A program made the position numbers and the translations under genes. This document shows, piece by piece, positions 12,361 to 23,700 of a DNA stretch of 64,000 bases (the first letter of the stretch is position 1; every line of letters begins with the position of its first letter). The notes under the pieces were generated by a model. It made no database searches. It was not told the origin of the DNA and saw nothing but the letters and a program-made list of their open reading frames with translations. Source of the stretch: Xiphias gladius (Eukaryota; Chordata; Actinopteri; Istiophoriformes; Xiphiidae); NCBI RefSeq assembly GCF_016859285.1, contig NC_053404.1, forward strand, positions 97,001-161,000, read 5' to 3'.

Positions 12361-12510
12361 TGTCTAAATTATGTTTGTGAGTGAGAAAGAGGGAGCGCGA
12401 CAGAGGAAGTGATGAAGTGATCATCATCTTCAGAGGAGGAGTACCTGCCTCTGAATTTCAATCTGACTCTCAGACCATTTCTCGTTACAGGAGCCTGAAG
12501 AAGAGTCATG
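12360..12510 (+). other. Candidate 5' exon of the C/EBP gene
   Basis: A strong donor (ATG|GTGAGT) sits at 12511, and the exon ends with an ATG at 12508-12510. Spliced to the acceptor CAG at 14063-14065, this ATG is directly followed in frame by the ATG that opens exon 2. The 5' limit is unknown. Confidence 0.4.
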
Positions 12511-13499
12511 GTGAGTCGCATCAGAACTTTAACATGCAGCTGTTACATGTTAAACAAATGGAAATCTGCAAATTTAAGCATGCAGGTGCTCTGACGACTC
12601 TTGCAATTACAATGCAACCTGTCTAACTGAAATTTACTATTTAACTTCTGCTGTATTCATTACAGGAAAGATTTAAAGCTTTAAAAGAAGAGGTGTAGAA
12701 TAAAGAGGCAGTGGCCACAATCATAGTTAACTAGGGTCAGACTCACAACATGCTGTCAAGTGACATGATAAAGCTCAAAGAATACATATTCATTTATATT
12801 TTGACTTTTCCGTACGTTGTATCTTTTGTGTTAATGTGGGGCTGCCTCTAACAATTGTTACAACAATGGTCATTAATCTGATGATTATTTTATCAATTAC
12901 CTGATTAATTGTTTCATTTTTAAAATGTTGAAAAAGTATTCTGGAATGCAGTTTTATATATTTTCATGTCCAACAAAGCCAAAGTTACCTGTCACAGAAA
13001 ACCAGCAAATATTGTAAAGTTACTTAAATTATTAAGTAATTATCCAAATTATTGCTGATGAATTTCATTATCATAATCAGATATGATTTACTGTTAATTT
13101 ACTGTCACACTTAAAAAACTTTACGTCTTGAGGATAACAGTATTTTCAGTACAGTACTCAAACGTCTTTTAGACATATTACTGTACACTGGTTAATTAAA
13201 CTAGGTTATATTCTTGAAAAGCCATTCATAAATCCTCGGTTATGAGTGTAATAACCTAACTTCTTCTTTAAGGGAAAATATAGATTCAGAGGCAGAAACA
13301 TTTCTGTGGGCAGGGATGAAAGAAGTCTTAAAACCCATTACTTCAGTAAAAGGAGACATCACAGCGTAAAAATACTCCGTTATGAGTAAAAGTCTTGCGT
13401 TATCTCATACAAAGGTATTATCAGCAAAATGTATTTAAAGTAGCAAAAGTAAAAGTAAATAATATACACCAGATGAGGCTTTTCGGGGGGTTGAATTAT

Positions 13500-13790
13500 C
13501 ATACATTTAACTAGAATGGCGCTCAGTAGAGCTCTGACCTCTGCCAAGGCCATGTGTCAAACAACATACACCAGACTGCAGAGAGAAAAAAATCAAAATC
13601 AAAATTCATTGTCAAAGATCTGGATCAGCCCCAAAATTGAATGAGTTGTTCCCTGGCCCATGCCTCATTCCTCCACCAAGTTCAGTGCAAACCAGTTAAA
13701 TTCTTTTTTGGTAATCCTGTCGACAAACCAACAAACAAACAGACACGGGTTAAAACAGAACTTCCTTGGTGGAGGTAACAAGACTGTGGT
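13500..13790 (+). repeat. Interspersed repeat ending in CTTGGTGGAGGTAA
   Basis: The segment contains CTCATTCCTCCACCAAGTTC, a short stretch of AAAC-type repeats and a terminal CCTTGGTGGAGGTAAC. I recognise this as a widespread fish repeat whose 3' end resembles a non-LTR retrotransposon tail. The family was not checked. Confidence 0.5.
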
Positions 13791-13867
13791 CACCCGGTCC
13801 TGCTCACAGTTCAACTGTGGAGGATGTAAACACCAAAGCTAAAATTTTGTTTTCACTGTGGTTCTCT

Positions 13868-13995
13868 TTTCAATTCAATTCAATTTTATTCATATAGGGC
13901 CAAATCATAAAAGAGATTATCTCAGGGCACATTTCATATAGAGCAGGTCTAGACCCTACTCTTTACAGTTATATTTACAGAGACCCAATGCATCA
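13868..13995 (+). repeat. Interspersed repeat beginning CAATTCAATTTTATT
   Basis: The stretch from CAATTCAATTCAATTTTATT through TATAGGGCCAAATCATAA and TAGACCCTACTCTTTACAG matches a very common teleost dispersed sequence, probably a LINE 3' end or a SINE-like derivative. It lies in the intron upstream of the first large C/EBP coding exon. Confidence 0.6.
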
Positions 13996-14065
13996 TATTT
14001 TTATGTAAAATACTAATCTGATAAGTACCTACTCATTGTCTTATCCTGCCTCTGAACCCGTCCAG

Positions 14066-14793
14066 ATGTCTGATTCCAGGGTGTCCTCTGTCATCCAGGA
14101 GTGGGCAAGCTCGTACCCGGGTCAGGTCCACACCATGAACCCTATAACCTCTGGCCAGGCTGGATCCACCAGTCAGCTGGCTCAGATGGACATGATACCA
14201 TACAGCCAGTCTCAGGGAATGATGAGGGGGGTTGGCGAGGACAGAGTCGCCGAGCAGATGATGGGACTGTCGTACCTGCCGTACTCAACATCGTGTCTCA
14301 GCAACACCTCAAGTGCAGCGAGCACAAACCACCATCAGAGCAACACCAACACTCAGCAGGTGACACCGAGGCTTTTGATAAGTGCACGATTGATTAAAAT
14401 GTCTCAGAAATGTGAATAAAATGTTCAGAGCAGAAAAATCATCAATCATAATCACATCCTAAACACATTTGTGTTTGTGACCTCAAGGACTTCTCTCCCT
14501 TCCTCCTGCCAACTCTGAGGGCCCCAGTGACCAAGAGGAGCATCAGCAAGGACAGCGCAGAGTACCGGCTGAGACGTGAGAGGAACAACATCGCTGTGAG
14601 GAAGAGCCGGGACAAGGCCCGCCGGAGGATCCTCCTGACCCAGCAGAGAGCCCTGCAGCTGCAGGAGGAGAACCAGAAGCTGCAGATGAGAATAGGGCAG
14701 CTGACACAGGAGCTGGACACTCTCAAACACATCCTGTCACAGAGACACCTGCAGGGAGCTGAGGAGGGAGTATCAGGGGAGTCCAGTATCTGA
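14066..14793 (+). CDS. cebp1: C/EBP-family bZIP transcription factor (C/EBP epsilon / cebp1-like)
   Basis: Two coding exons, 14066-14359 and 14488-14793, join in phase to 199 aa. The C-terminal half is a C/EBP bZIP: basic region [20 protein letters not shown] at residues 124-143, then a leucine zipper with heptad leucines at 156, 163, 170 and 177. Such proteins bind CCAAT-box-type DNA sites as dimers in the nucleus. The N-terminal 98 residues are rich in Ser, Gln and Met and contain a DMIPYSQSQ-type segment, but no activation motif that I can name. Most C/EBP genes have intronless coding regions. CEBPE is split, and CEBPE maps to the same human region as PABPN1 and SLC22A17, so I favour the epsilon / fish cebp1 lineage. 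The choice of symbol within that lineage is less certain than the family. The start is the ATG right after the CAG acceptor. An in-frame ATG at the end of a 5' exon (12508) could add one Met. Confidence 0.85.
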
Positions 14794-16205
14794 ACATAGT
14801 CGAAAACCAACTTCTCATTAACATCCAGTTCCAGGCATCACATCCATTTCTAGTGTCTAAGCATATCTCCAACATTCAAAGTCAAATGCCTGTTAGTGTT
14901 TTTTTTAAGCTTTCACTAAAGAGGCAAACATTTGTGATCATTTCAAAAAGGCATGTAGAGGAGTAGATTTGAAAATGAAGGCTTTTGTGGGGATGTAATG
15001 CCAGGTATAAAGTGGTTAATTAGAGTTTCAGATTGTACAATTGTGAGGAGAGAGAGCATAACACACTGGCAGGACTGTAGTTTCCACTGAGTACACACTG
15101 AGACATGCTAACCTTTTCATCTTACGTTAGAGCAGACAAACACACTGTTTAATCCATTCCTTACACTTTTGCTCTTGTGTTTTGGTTTTGTGAAGGCTAA
15201 AAAAGACACCACCCTCCAAACTCTTTAGATAAAGAGTATTGTTTCTTTCAGACGCACTAGATGCAAAACTTAAACGTGGAGAAATCCAAAGCTTGACAGG
15301 CATGCTCTCCCTATTTACAGATGCTAAGCTGTGATCAGACAGTTTGTCAACAAAACAGCATTTTATGTCGGGAAATCAAATTTACAGACAAAATTACAGT
15401 TAGCTTAATAAATAAAATGTAAAAAAAATCCCCAAAAAATGAATGTTTGACACTTAATTTTTTTGGTGCTTTTCTTGGGAAGGGGGGATTTTGTATTTCT
15501 GAAATTGTGGCTACGACCCTGCACACTGGAGCCTTGAAGAAATTAATTAAACACCTGGACAAAAAGGGAAAAGCGAACCTTTAAGTACTGTTACTGTTAT
15601 ACTATATATCCTGTTGGCAGACGTGTTGGGTCTGAATGTAAATGCTGTTACCATAAAAAAAAACTGTAAACGCAGGCCCCTGAGAGCACATAGCAGCGTT
15701 CAGCGAGTGGCAGAGTGAATTTAGGTTCTGTGAAAAAGGACTATGATTATAGGGAAGGAAAAAAGGGCAAAGAAGCTGGTCATAGTTGTGTTTGCAAATT
15801 CCAAATGATGGCCCTTGAAAGCAGCATCTTCATATATGGATAATCCTTGAAAGAGGACCACTCTCTGCAATAAACTGAGTTGTTCTTTGATTTGATTTAA
15901 CAAACATTGCCTAATCATCTACCTGATACTTCTTGTCATCGTCAGGGATGATTGTAAGTGTTGTTGCCCAACAGAATTTCACAACAACCTGTGGTTTTTA
16001 GACGACTAAATGAAATCTAAGTGTCTTTCTCTGTATAATACTCTAAGTGAGTGTGGGATTACTTGAAATGATTTTGACAGTTTTAAATATGTAAAGATTT
16101 CAACTTTAATGTTGCTGAATGTTTTTTTTTATAAATTTATGGTAGAACATTGTTAAAGCAATATTTTGTCAAATATTTTCTTTAATAAATCAAAAATTGC
16201 TTTTG
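14794..16205 (+). other. Probable 3'UTR of the C/EBP gene
   Basis: There is no coding continuation after the TGA at 14791-14793. AATAAA hexamers at 15869-15874 and 16184-16189 are possible transcript ends. Confidence 0.5.
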
Positions 16206-19200
16206 CCTGTAAGAAACCATAATCCTTCATGTGCAATATACAGAAGTTTGGACAGGTGATCCTACTTTAACATGAAAATACATACAGTACACAGGATACA
16301 GCTTCCTCAGACAGCCTTTACAACCATTAGGCTTTGATTTAAAGAACACATGATTATGTTTTATTATTCTCACTGATCCTCCACTGCATCCTTCATCGGG
16401 GTACATGGCGTGCACCTGCCACATTATTTACCATAAGTTGTCTACCCACAGAAACGGACGTCATGCCGTCGACCGTTGTGCACCAGCGGTTTCCCTTTGT
16501 GGGATGGGCAAGATTTCGACACAGTGGAGGACAGAGATGAGGAGCACAGAGATAGTATCAGTGTTTTGGGCTGCCAGGGCCTTCCTGTGGCTGTGATGGT
16601 AGTGAAGGGACAGAGAGATGGGGGGGGGCATTTTTTATTTTTATCTTCGCCCAACATAAAAGTTATATCATTTAGTAAAACCTTTCAATGCTCTGTAAGA
16701 ATAGCTAAGAGATGTATGACTCCACATTCAAAAATAACTCAGCTGGCTCTCCATATCTCATTTTCAAGATTCTAATTTTTATTTTTGACCTAATTTCAGC
16801 TTTGTTTAATTGCCTTTTGGCAACAAAGACCAAATATAGCAACATGGATACAGATGTTCAGTTCTCCCTTATACAAATGTTATACTTTTTTTACATAGTA
16901 AAAACATGTGTCATGTGTCATTATTACTAAGCAAAACCCGACATTTGTTGGATTTATTAAAAACATAAAAACATTGTTAAAGAGCTATCTGAGTTGCAAA
17001 ATGATCAGTGTTAATATGCAATTTTTTTTGCAATTTTACAACTCACTGGACTGAACGGATAATAATTACAACTCTACTTTAATCAGCACCCACACTGTAA
17101 GGTTAATAGTTTGATTAATCAAACAGCGGCTAAATCGAATAACATCCAGTCCCTGAGTGTGAGTGTTTCATTAGCTTATAGATCAGAGAGTCCAGTTCTG
17201 CATAGATAATGTGCATCTGTAATATTACAAGCTACAAACTTATCTCTATTTGTACAAAAAAAGTTAACACAATGCTGAATCCTGTTTTTGTGTTTATTAG
17301 AAGATGACATATAAAATACTAACTTTATCCTGCAAATAAACATTAACTTTGTGTCCCTTTGGCGATGAACTCCTCATCTACAAAGGAGAGTGAAAGTGTG
17401 ACACAGGCCTGTCATGTATTCAGAGGCACATAATGACTTGTTGTGTGACCATGTCTGTTGAAATGTCCTGCAGCGTCGTGTGGGGCAATCTGTGGTCCCA
17501 GGACTGCAACATCTCCACAGAGTGAAGAAAGACTGTGTTTCACCTAATCCCTTCCAAATTACTCAACAGCAGCAGACCATATGAACCCCACCACAGCCCC
17601 ACTGAAGCTGCTCCATTCTCATAGCTGCTGGCAAGTTAAGATATTTTTGTGGCAGTAAATGAGCAGCCGGATAAAATTTTGTCTCCAGAGCAGAAACTGA
17701 TCGAATATAGCAACATACAAACACAGCACAAGATCTAGTCCAAACATCAGAAACATAAACTTTTTACCTCTATTTCAGCACTTCCGCGCTTCAACATTTT
17801 CACATGTTCACAACTCAGCAGTCAAACGCCTGCTTCCTCAGCTGCAGGTTCCCACCACACATTTAAAATACTTTCCAGTGATGGTACCAAGATAATCAAC
17901 TAGAAAGAGCCCCGCAGTGACAGAGGCTTCGTGGTGGTGTGAAGTGCTTTTCATGGCATCGAAGAGGTGATTCGTCTGCTAGAGGGCATGTTGAGCACTG
18001 TTCACTTTTCATCTTTCCTTTTTGCAGGTTAAGTGATTTAAAGGATCTAACTTTCTGATAGAAGAGATAATTTACCACAAATACTCATTATCTGTCATAT
18101 ATCGGTGTTATCTTGGTGTTTAGAGGGGAAGTGGAAGCCATCGTTGTTTTGGTTTGTGGGACACACAAACACATTGTCATGACAGAAGACAATAACATGA
18201 AATAAATGATGTCATGATGATTTTCTGTTAAAATGAATGGCAGCGTCTCCACCGTCATCACAATAAAAGAGCACAGTCATCCTCTATGACTCAGGTAAAA
18301 GTACTTTCTTGGGTGTGTAAAGGACTCCTACAGTGCAGATGCTCCATGGAAGAGAACATTTAAATTTAAATCAAACTCTGTGTCGTCCTCTACGACCAAA
18401 GTCTTCCTCTACTGCCTCCTGGGAAACAAACTGCGTTGGTGCCATCAAGTGTAGCTTAGCGGTCATTACCAAACAGTCTGTGGAAACCAATGGTTGTTTG
18501 TTCATGAAAAAAATGGGTATATTTTGAAGTCAACAACAGATGAAGCAGCCGCAATATTCATATGTAGTTCATACTGAAGTTTCCTCTATGACTTTCAACG
18601 TGCCAGGAAAATTACCACAATATTCTTCAATAAGACTAGAAACCTTAAATTACTAAAACTATGATGCATAAATGCATCAATGGTTTGTTTTGATGCTTTT
18701 TCCTTGTCATTCAGGTCATCTTTATTTATTATTATTACTTGACGTTTCACTATTTTCAAGATTTTTTTTTTTCTGCTCAGGACTACAGTATTGGAAGAGA
18801 AGGGAAAAGCAACTTAGAATACGTGCAGTAAAGATGAAGTTGCACCACTCTATAGTCCCGAAAACTTCTAAATCAGACTGCTGTTCCAGAGTAATAAATA
18901 TGACTTGAGATAAATTAGGGAACAGTACGTACCATTTCTCATCTATACTGACGACATTTGAACTATTACATATTCATGGCAAAAACGGGCCCCTATCAGC
19001 CTGGACCATTGAGGTGCAGTGTATTAGATCTGTCCTTGTGGTGATCTATGATTTATGGCTCCACCATGCGGCAGAGGACTACCTGTAGGCCCTCTGTAGC
19101 AGAGAGCGCACAGAGAGCAGAGGTCTCACTCTGCAATTGATTCTGTGAACCAACTGAATAGCCCACTGTGTAAAAACACTATTATCTTTTTTTCATTATA

Positions 19201-19640
19201 AATGTTGCTTTCTTTACTCTCCTGGTTAGTGCAATAATCATTGTGAAAGCGTAATAAATGTGGACTAAAACCAAACTATTACTGCACATTCAACCTTCCA
19301 AAAATTCTGGTTCTGTCTTCTGCGCCATGCATTCAGTCTGAAACAGGATAACAAAGGCACGAATCAGACCATTAAAGATCCAGTTTTTCTTTATCAGAAG
19401 TGCATGTTGAAGTTTAAATATCATACAATGTCCATACTGACCATTGCACTGCTCCTGTTATGCAAGGTTTAAAAGATAAAAACCCTTTCGTTTTTTTTAG
19501 AAAAAGAGCTTCTTAAGTCTCAGAAACACTCTTAAATACATAGCTTTTTTTTAATTGTAGCATGAATAAAATAAATGAATAACAAAAATGTGTAAAATAT
19601 AAAAGAAAATATGAAGTATCAACATACCAGTAAGGCAGAA
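16206..19640. other. Intergenic, nothing recognised
   Basis: AT-rich sequence with short chance reading frames only. No exon set with consistent splice sites, no RNA gene and no clear transposon was found on either strand. Confidence 0.55.
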
Positions 19641-19999
19641 AGTAAAGTCTAATGACGTTTTGACACAGGCCTGTTATTAGGAATTACGGACAGGGGGACA
19701 ACATTTTCAAAATCGGGCCCCTCGTTAACACCATCACCTCTGTGTCTGTTACTGTAACACCACCTGTGTAGGCTCACAGCTGGAACCTGTCCCCTCTGTC
19801 TTCTACTGTAACACAGCCCGTGCAGGCTGACAGCTTTCCTCTGAAGGAAGGTCCAATTTACTATTGAGTGAATGACCGTCCCACATAAACGATCTTTGAC
19901 AGCAGTGAGACAAGGGGACGTCGCTTTGACGGTTTGAGCCGGTTTTTGGCGAAGCTTTCCGGAGCCGCTCGCTTCTTTAAACAGGCTTCCACCAGTGTA

Positions 20000-20442
20000 G
20001 TTTTCCAGTCGCCCTTTGTCCGCCACCGGCAGAGCGACGGGGTGTTTCCCTTTAAGGTGCAGTCGGACTCACTTCACGCTTCATGATGTTGTGTAATGTC
20101 GGCAGCCAGACGCTTGGACTCCAGCCGCGACGCTAGAGGGGCGGCGTAGCATCCCCGGCGGGCATCCCCGCGTATCCATTAGCGCTGTGCTCGGGACTAA
20201 CGGCGGTCCGGTGTCCTTTGTTGTGTCAACGGCAGCTCTGGTGAGACTACGACACTTCTCCGGGACAGAAATGTCTTGTCATATACCGGACGGAGCAGCC
20301 TGGCGTCGAGGCGCGGAGGAGATACGGTGACTGCGGAGAAGTACTCTCCGCTGTGCCTCCCCCCTCAGTCCGCAATGTTTGGATGTGTAGAAGAGACGAC
20401 GGCCAGTGGCGTCTTGTTACACATTTAACTGCGTTTAAAGCG
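20000..20442 (+). promoter_or_regulatory. slc22a17: CpG-rich promoter region and 5'UTR exon of slc22a17
   Basis: From about 19,990 the base composition changes to GC-rich with many CpG dinucleotides, unlike the AT-rich flank. A good donor (AAAGCG|GTAAGTAA) occurs at 20443. I infer a non-coding first exon ending at 20442 that splices over the minisatellite intron to the first coding exon. There is no TATA box, consistent with a CpG-island promoter. The transcription start was not located. Confidence 0.55.
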
Positions 20443-20749
20443 GTAAGTAACGGCGTGCATCCGCTTCTACATCCAGGCCAGTCTGCTGGGTCAGGTGTGA
20501 GTCTTGCCAGTCCGGTACGGCTCGCCCGGCCCAGCTGCGTTAGTTATCCTCCTTATATTATCATTGCATTCCATCCAAACAGCTGCTCTGTTGTTTAGTA
20601 CCTCCGCAGGGGCCAGCCAGTCCCCGGTGGGTTACATGCCCCCCTCCCGTAAAAGCTCTTATGTAACGCTGTGGGATTCCTTTCTGTCAGACTTCCTGTG
20701 TAAGAAAACAGGAACACTGGCTCCTTGAGGAGGTCCATGTGCACCAACA

Positions 20750-23700
20750 GAGGAGGCTGCCGAGGACAGGGCTAGGATGCCGAGGACAGGGCTAGGACAA
20801 GGTTAGGGCAGGGTTAGGCTGCTGAGGATAGAGGGGTTAGGACAGGGTTAGGATAATGTTAGCCTGCTGAGGACCGGTTCAGGACAGGGTTAGGCTGCTG
20901 AGGACAGGTTCAGGACAGGGTTAGGCTGCTGAGGACAGGGTTAGGCTGCTGAGGACAGGTTCAGGACAAGGTTAGGCTGCTGAGGACAGGTTAAAACAGG
21001 GTTAGGATGCTGAGGACAGGTTCTCAGATAGAGGGGTTAGGAAAGGGTTATGATAATGTTAGCCTGCTGAGGACAGGTTCAGGACAGGGTTAGGCTGCTG
21101 AGGACAGGTTTAGGCTGCTGAGGACAGGTTCAGGACAGGGTTAGGCTGCTGAGGACAGGTTCAGGACAGGGTTAGGCTGCTGAGGACAGGTTCAGCACAA
21201 GGTTAGGCTGCTGAGGACAGGGTTAAAACAGGGTTAGGATGCTGAGGACAGGTTCAGGACAGGGTTAGGCTGTTGAGGACAGGGTTAGGCTGCTGAGGAC
21301 AGGTTCAGGACAGGGTTAGGCTACTGAGGACAGGGTTAAAACAGGGTTAGGATGCTGAGGACAGGTTCTCAGATAGAGGGGTTAGGAAAGGGTTATGATA
21401 ATGTTAGCCTGCTGAGGACAGGTTCAGGACAGGGTTAGGCTGCTGAGGACAGGTTTAGGCTGCTGAGGACAGGTTCAGGACAGGGTTAAGCTACTTAGGA
21501 CATGGTTAGGCTGCTGAGGACAGGGTTAGGCTGCTGAGGACAGGTTCAGGACAGGGTTAGGCTGCTGAGGACAGGTTCAGGACAAGGTTAGGCTGCTGGG
21601 GACAGGTTCAGGACAGGGTTAGGCTGCTGAGGACAGGGTTAGGCTGCTGAGGACAGGTTCAGGACAGGGTTAGGCTGCTGAGGACAGGTTCAGGACAGGG
21701 TTAGGCTGCTGAGGACAGGGTTAGGCTGCTGAGGACAGGGTTAGGCTGCTGAGGACAGGTTCAAACAGGGTTAGGATGCTGAGGACAGGTTCAGGACAGG
21801 GTTAGGCTGCTGATGACAGGGTTAGGACAGGATTAGGCTGCTGAGGACAGGTTCAGGACAGGGTTAAGCTGCTGAGGACAGGTTAAAACAGGGTTAGGCT
21901 GCTGAGGACAGGTTCTCAGATGGAGGGGTTAGGACAGGGGTTATGATAATGTTAGCCTGCTGAGGACAGGGTTAGGCTGCTGAGGACAGGTTCAGGACAG
22001 GGTTAGGCTGCTGAGGACATGGTTAGGCTGCTGAGGACAGGTTCAGGACAGGGTTAAGCTGCTGAGGACATGGTTAGGCTGCTGAGGACAGGGTTAGGCT
22101 GCTGAGGACAGGTTCAGGACAGGGTTAGGCTGCTGAGGACAGGTTCAGGACAGGGTTAGGCTGCTGAGGACAGGTTCAGGACAGGGTTAGGCTGCTGAGG
22201 ACAGGGTTAGGCTGCTGAGGACAGGGTTAGGCTGCTGAGGACAGGTTCAGGACAGGATTAGCCTGCAGAGGACAGGGTTAGGAAAGATTCAGGACATGGT
22301 TAGGCTGCTGAGGACGTGGTTAGGCTGTGGGGACAGGTTCAGGACAAGGTTAAGCTGCTGAGGACAGGGTTAAAACAGGGTTAGGACAGGGTTAGGATGC
22401 TGAGGACAGGTTCTCAGATAGAGGGGTTAGGACAGGGTTATGATAATGTTAACCTGCTGAGGACAGGTTCAGGACAGGGTTAGGCTGCTGAGGACAGGTT
22501 CAGGACAGGGTTAGGCTGCTGAGGACAGGGTTAGGCTGCTGAGGACAGGTTCAGGACAGGGTTAGCCTGCTGAGGACAGGTTCAGGACAGGGTTAGGCTG
22601 CTGAGGACAGGTTCAGGACAGGGTTAGGCTGCTGAGGACAGGTTCAGGACAGGGTTAGGCTGCTGAGGACAGGGTTAGGCTGCTGAGGACAGGTTCAGGA
22701 CAGGGTTCAGGACAGGGTTAGGCTGCTGAGGACAGGGTTAGGCTGCTGAGGACAGGTTCAGGACAGGGTTAGGCTGCTGAGGACAGGGTTAGGCTGCTGA
22801 GGACAGGTTCAGGACAGGGTTAGGCTGCTGAGGACAGGTTCAGGACAGGGTTAGGCTGCTGAGGACAGGATTAGGCTGCTGAGGACAGGGTTAGGCTGCT
22901 GAGGACAGGGTTAGCCTGCTGAGGACAGGTTCAGGACAGGGTTAGGCTGCTGAGGACAGGTTCAGGACAGGTTCAGGACAGGGTTAGGCTGCTGAGGACA
23001 GGGTTAGGCTGCTGAGGACAGGGTTAGCCTGCTGAGGACAGGGTTAGGCTGCTGAGGACAGGTTCAGGACAGGGTTAGGCTGCTGAGGACAGGTTCAGGA
23101 CAGGGTTAGGCTGCTGAGGACAGGTTCAGGACAGGGTTAGGCTGCTGAGGACAGGTTCAGGACAGGGTTAGGCTGCTGAGGACAGGGTTAGGCTGCTGAG
23201 GACAGGTTCAGGACAGGTTCAGGACAGGGTTAGGCTGCTGAGGACAGGTTCAGGACAGGGTTAGGCTGCTGAGGACAGGTTCAGGACAGGGTTAGGCTGC
23301 TGAGGACAGGTTCAGGACAGGGTTAGGCTGCTGAGGACAGGTTCAGGACAGGGTTAGGCTGCTGAGGACAGGGTTAAAGGACAGGTTAGGCTGCTGGGGA
23401 CAGGTTCAGGACAGGGGGTTAGGCTGCTGAGGACAGGTTCAGGACAGGGTTAGCCTGCTGAGGACAGGTTCAGGACAGGGTTAGGCTGCTGAGGACAGGG
23501 TTAGGCTGCTGAGGACAGGTTCAGGACAGGGTTAGGCTGCTGAGGACAGGTTCAGGACAGGTTAGGCTGCTGAGGACAGGGTTAGGCTGCTGAGGACAGG
23601 TTAGGGCTGCTGAGGACAGGGGTTAGCTGCTGAGGACAGGGTTAGGCTGCTGAGGACAGGTTCAGGACAGGGTTAGCCAGCTGAGGACAGGTTCAGGACA

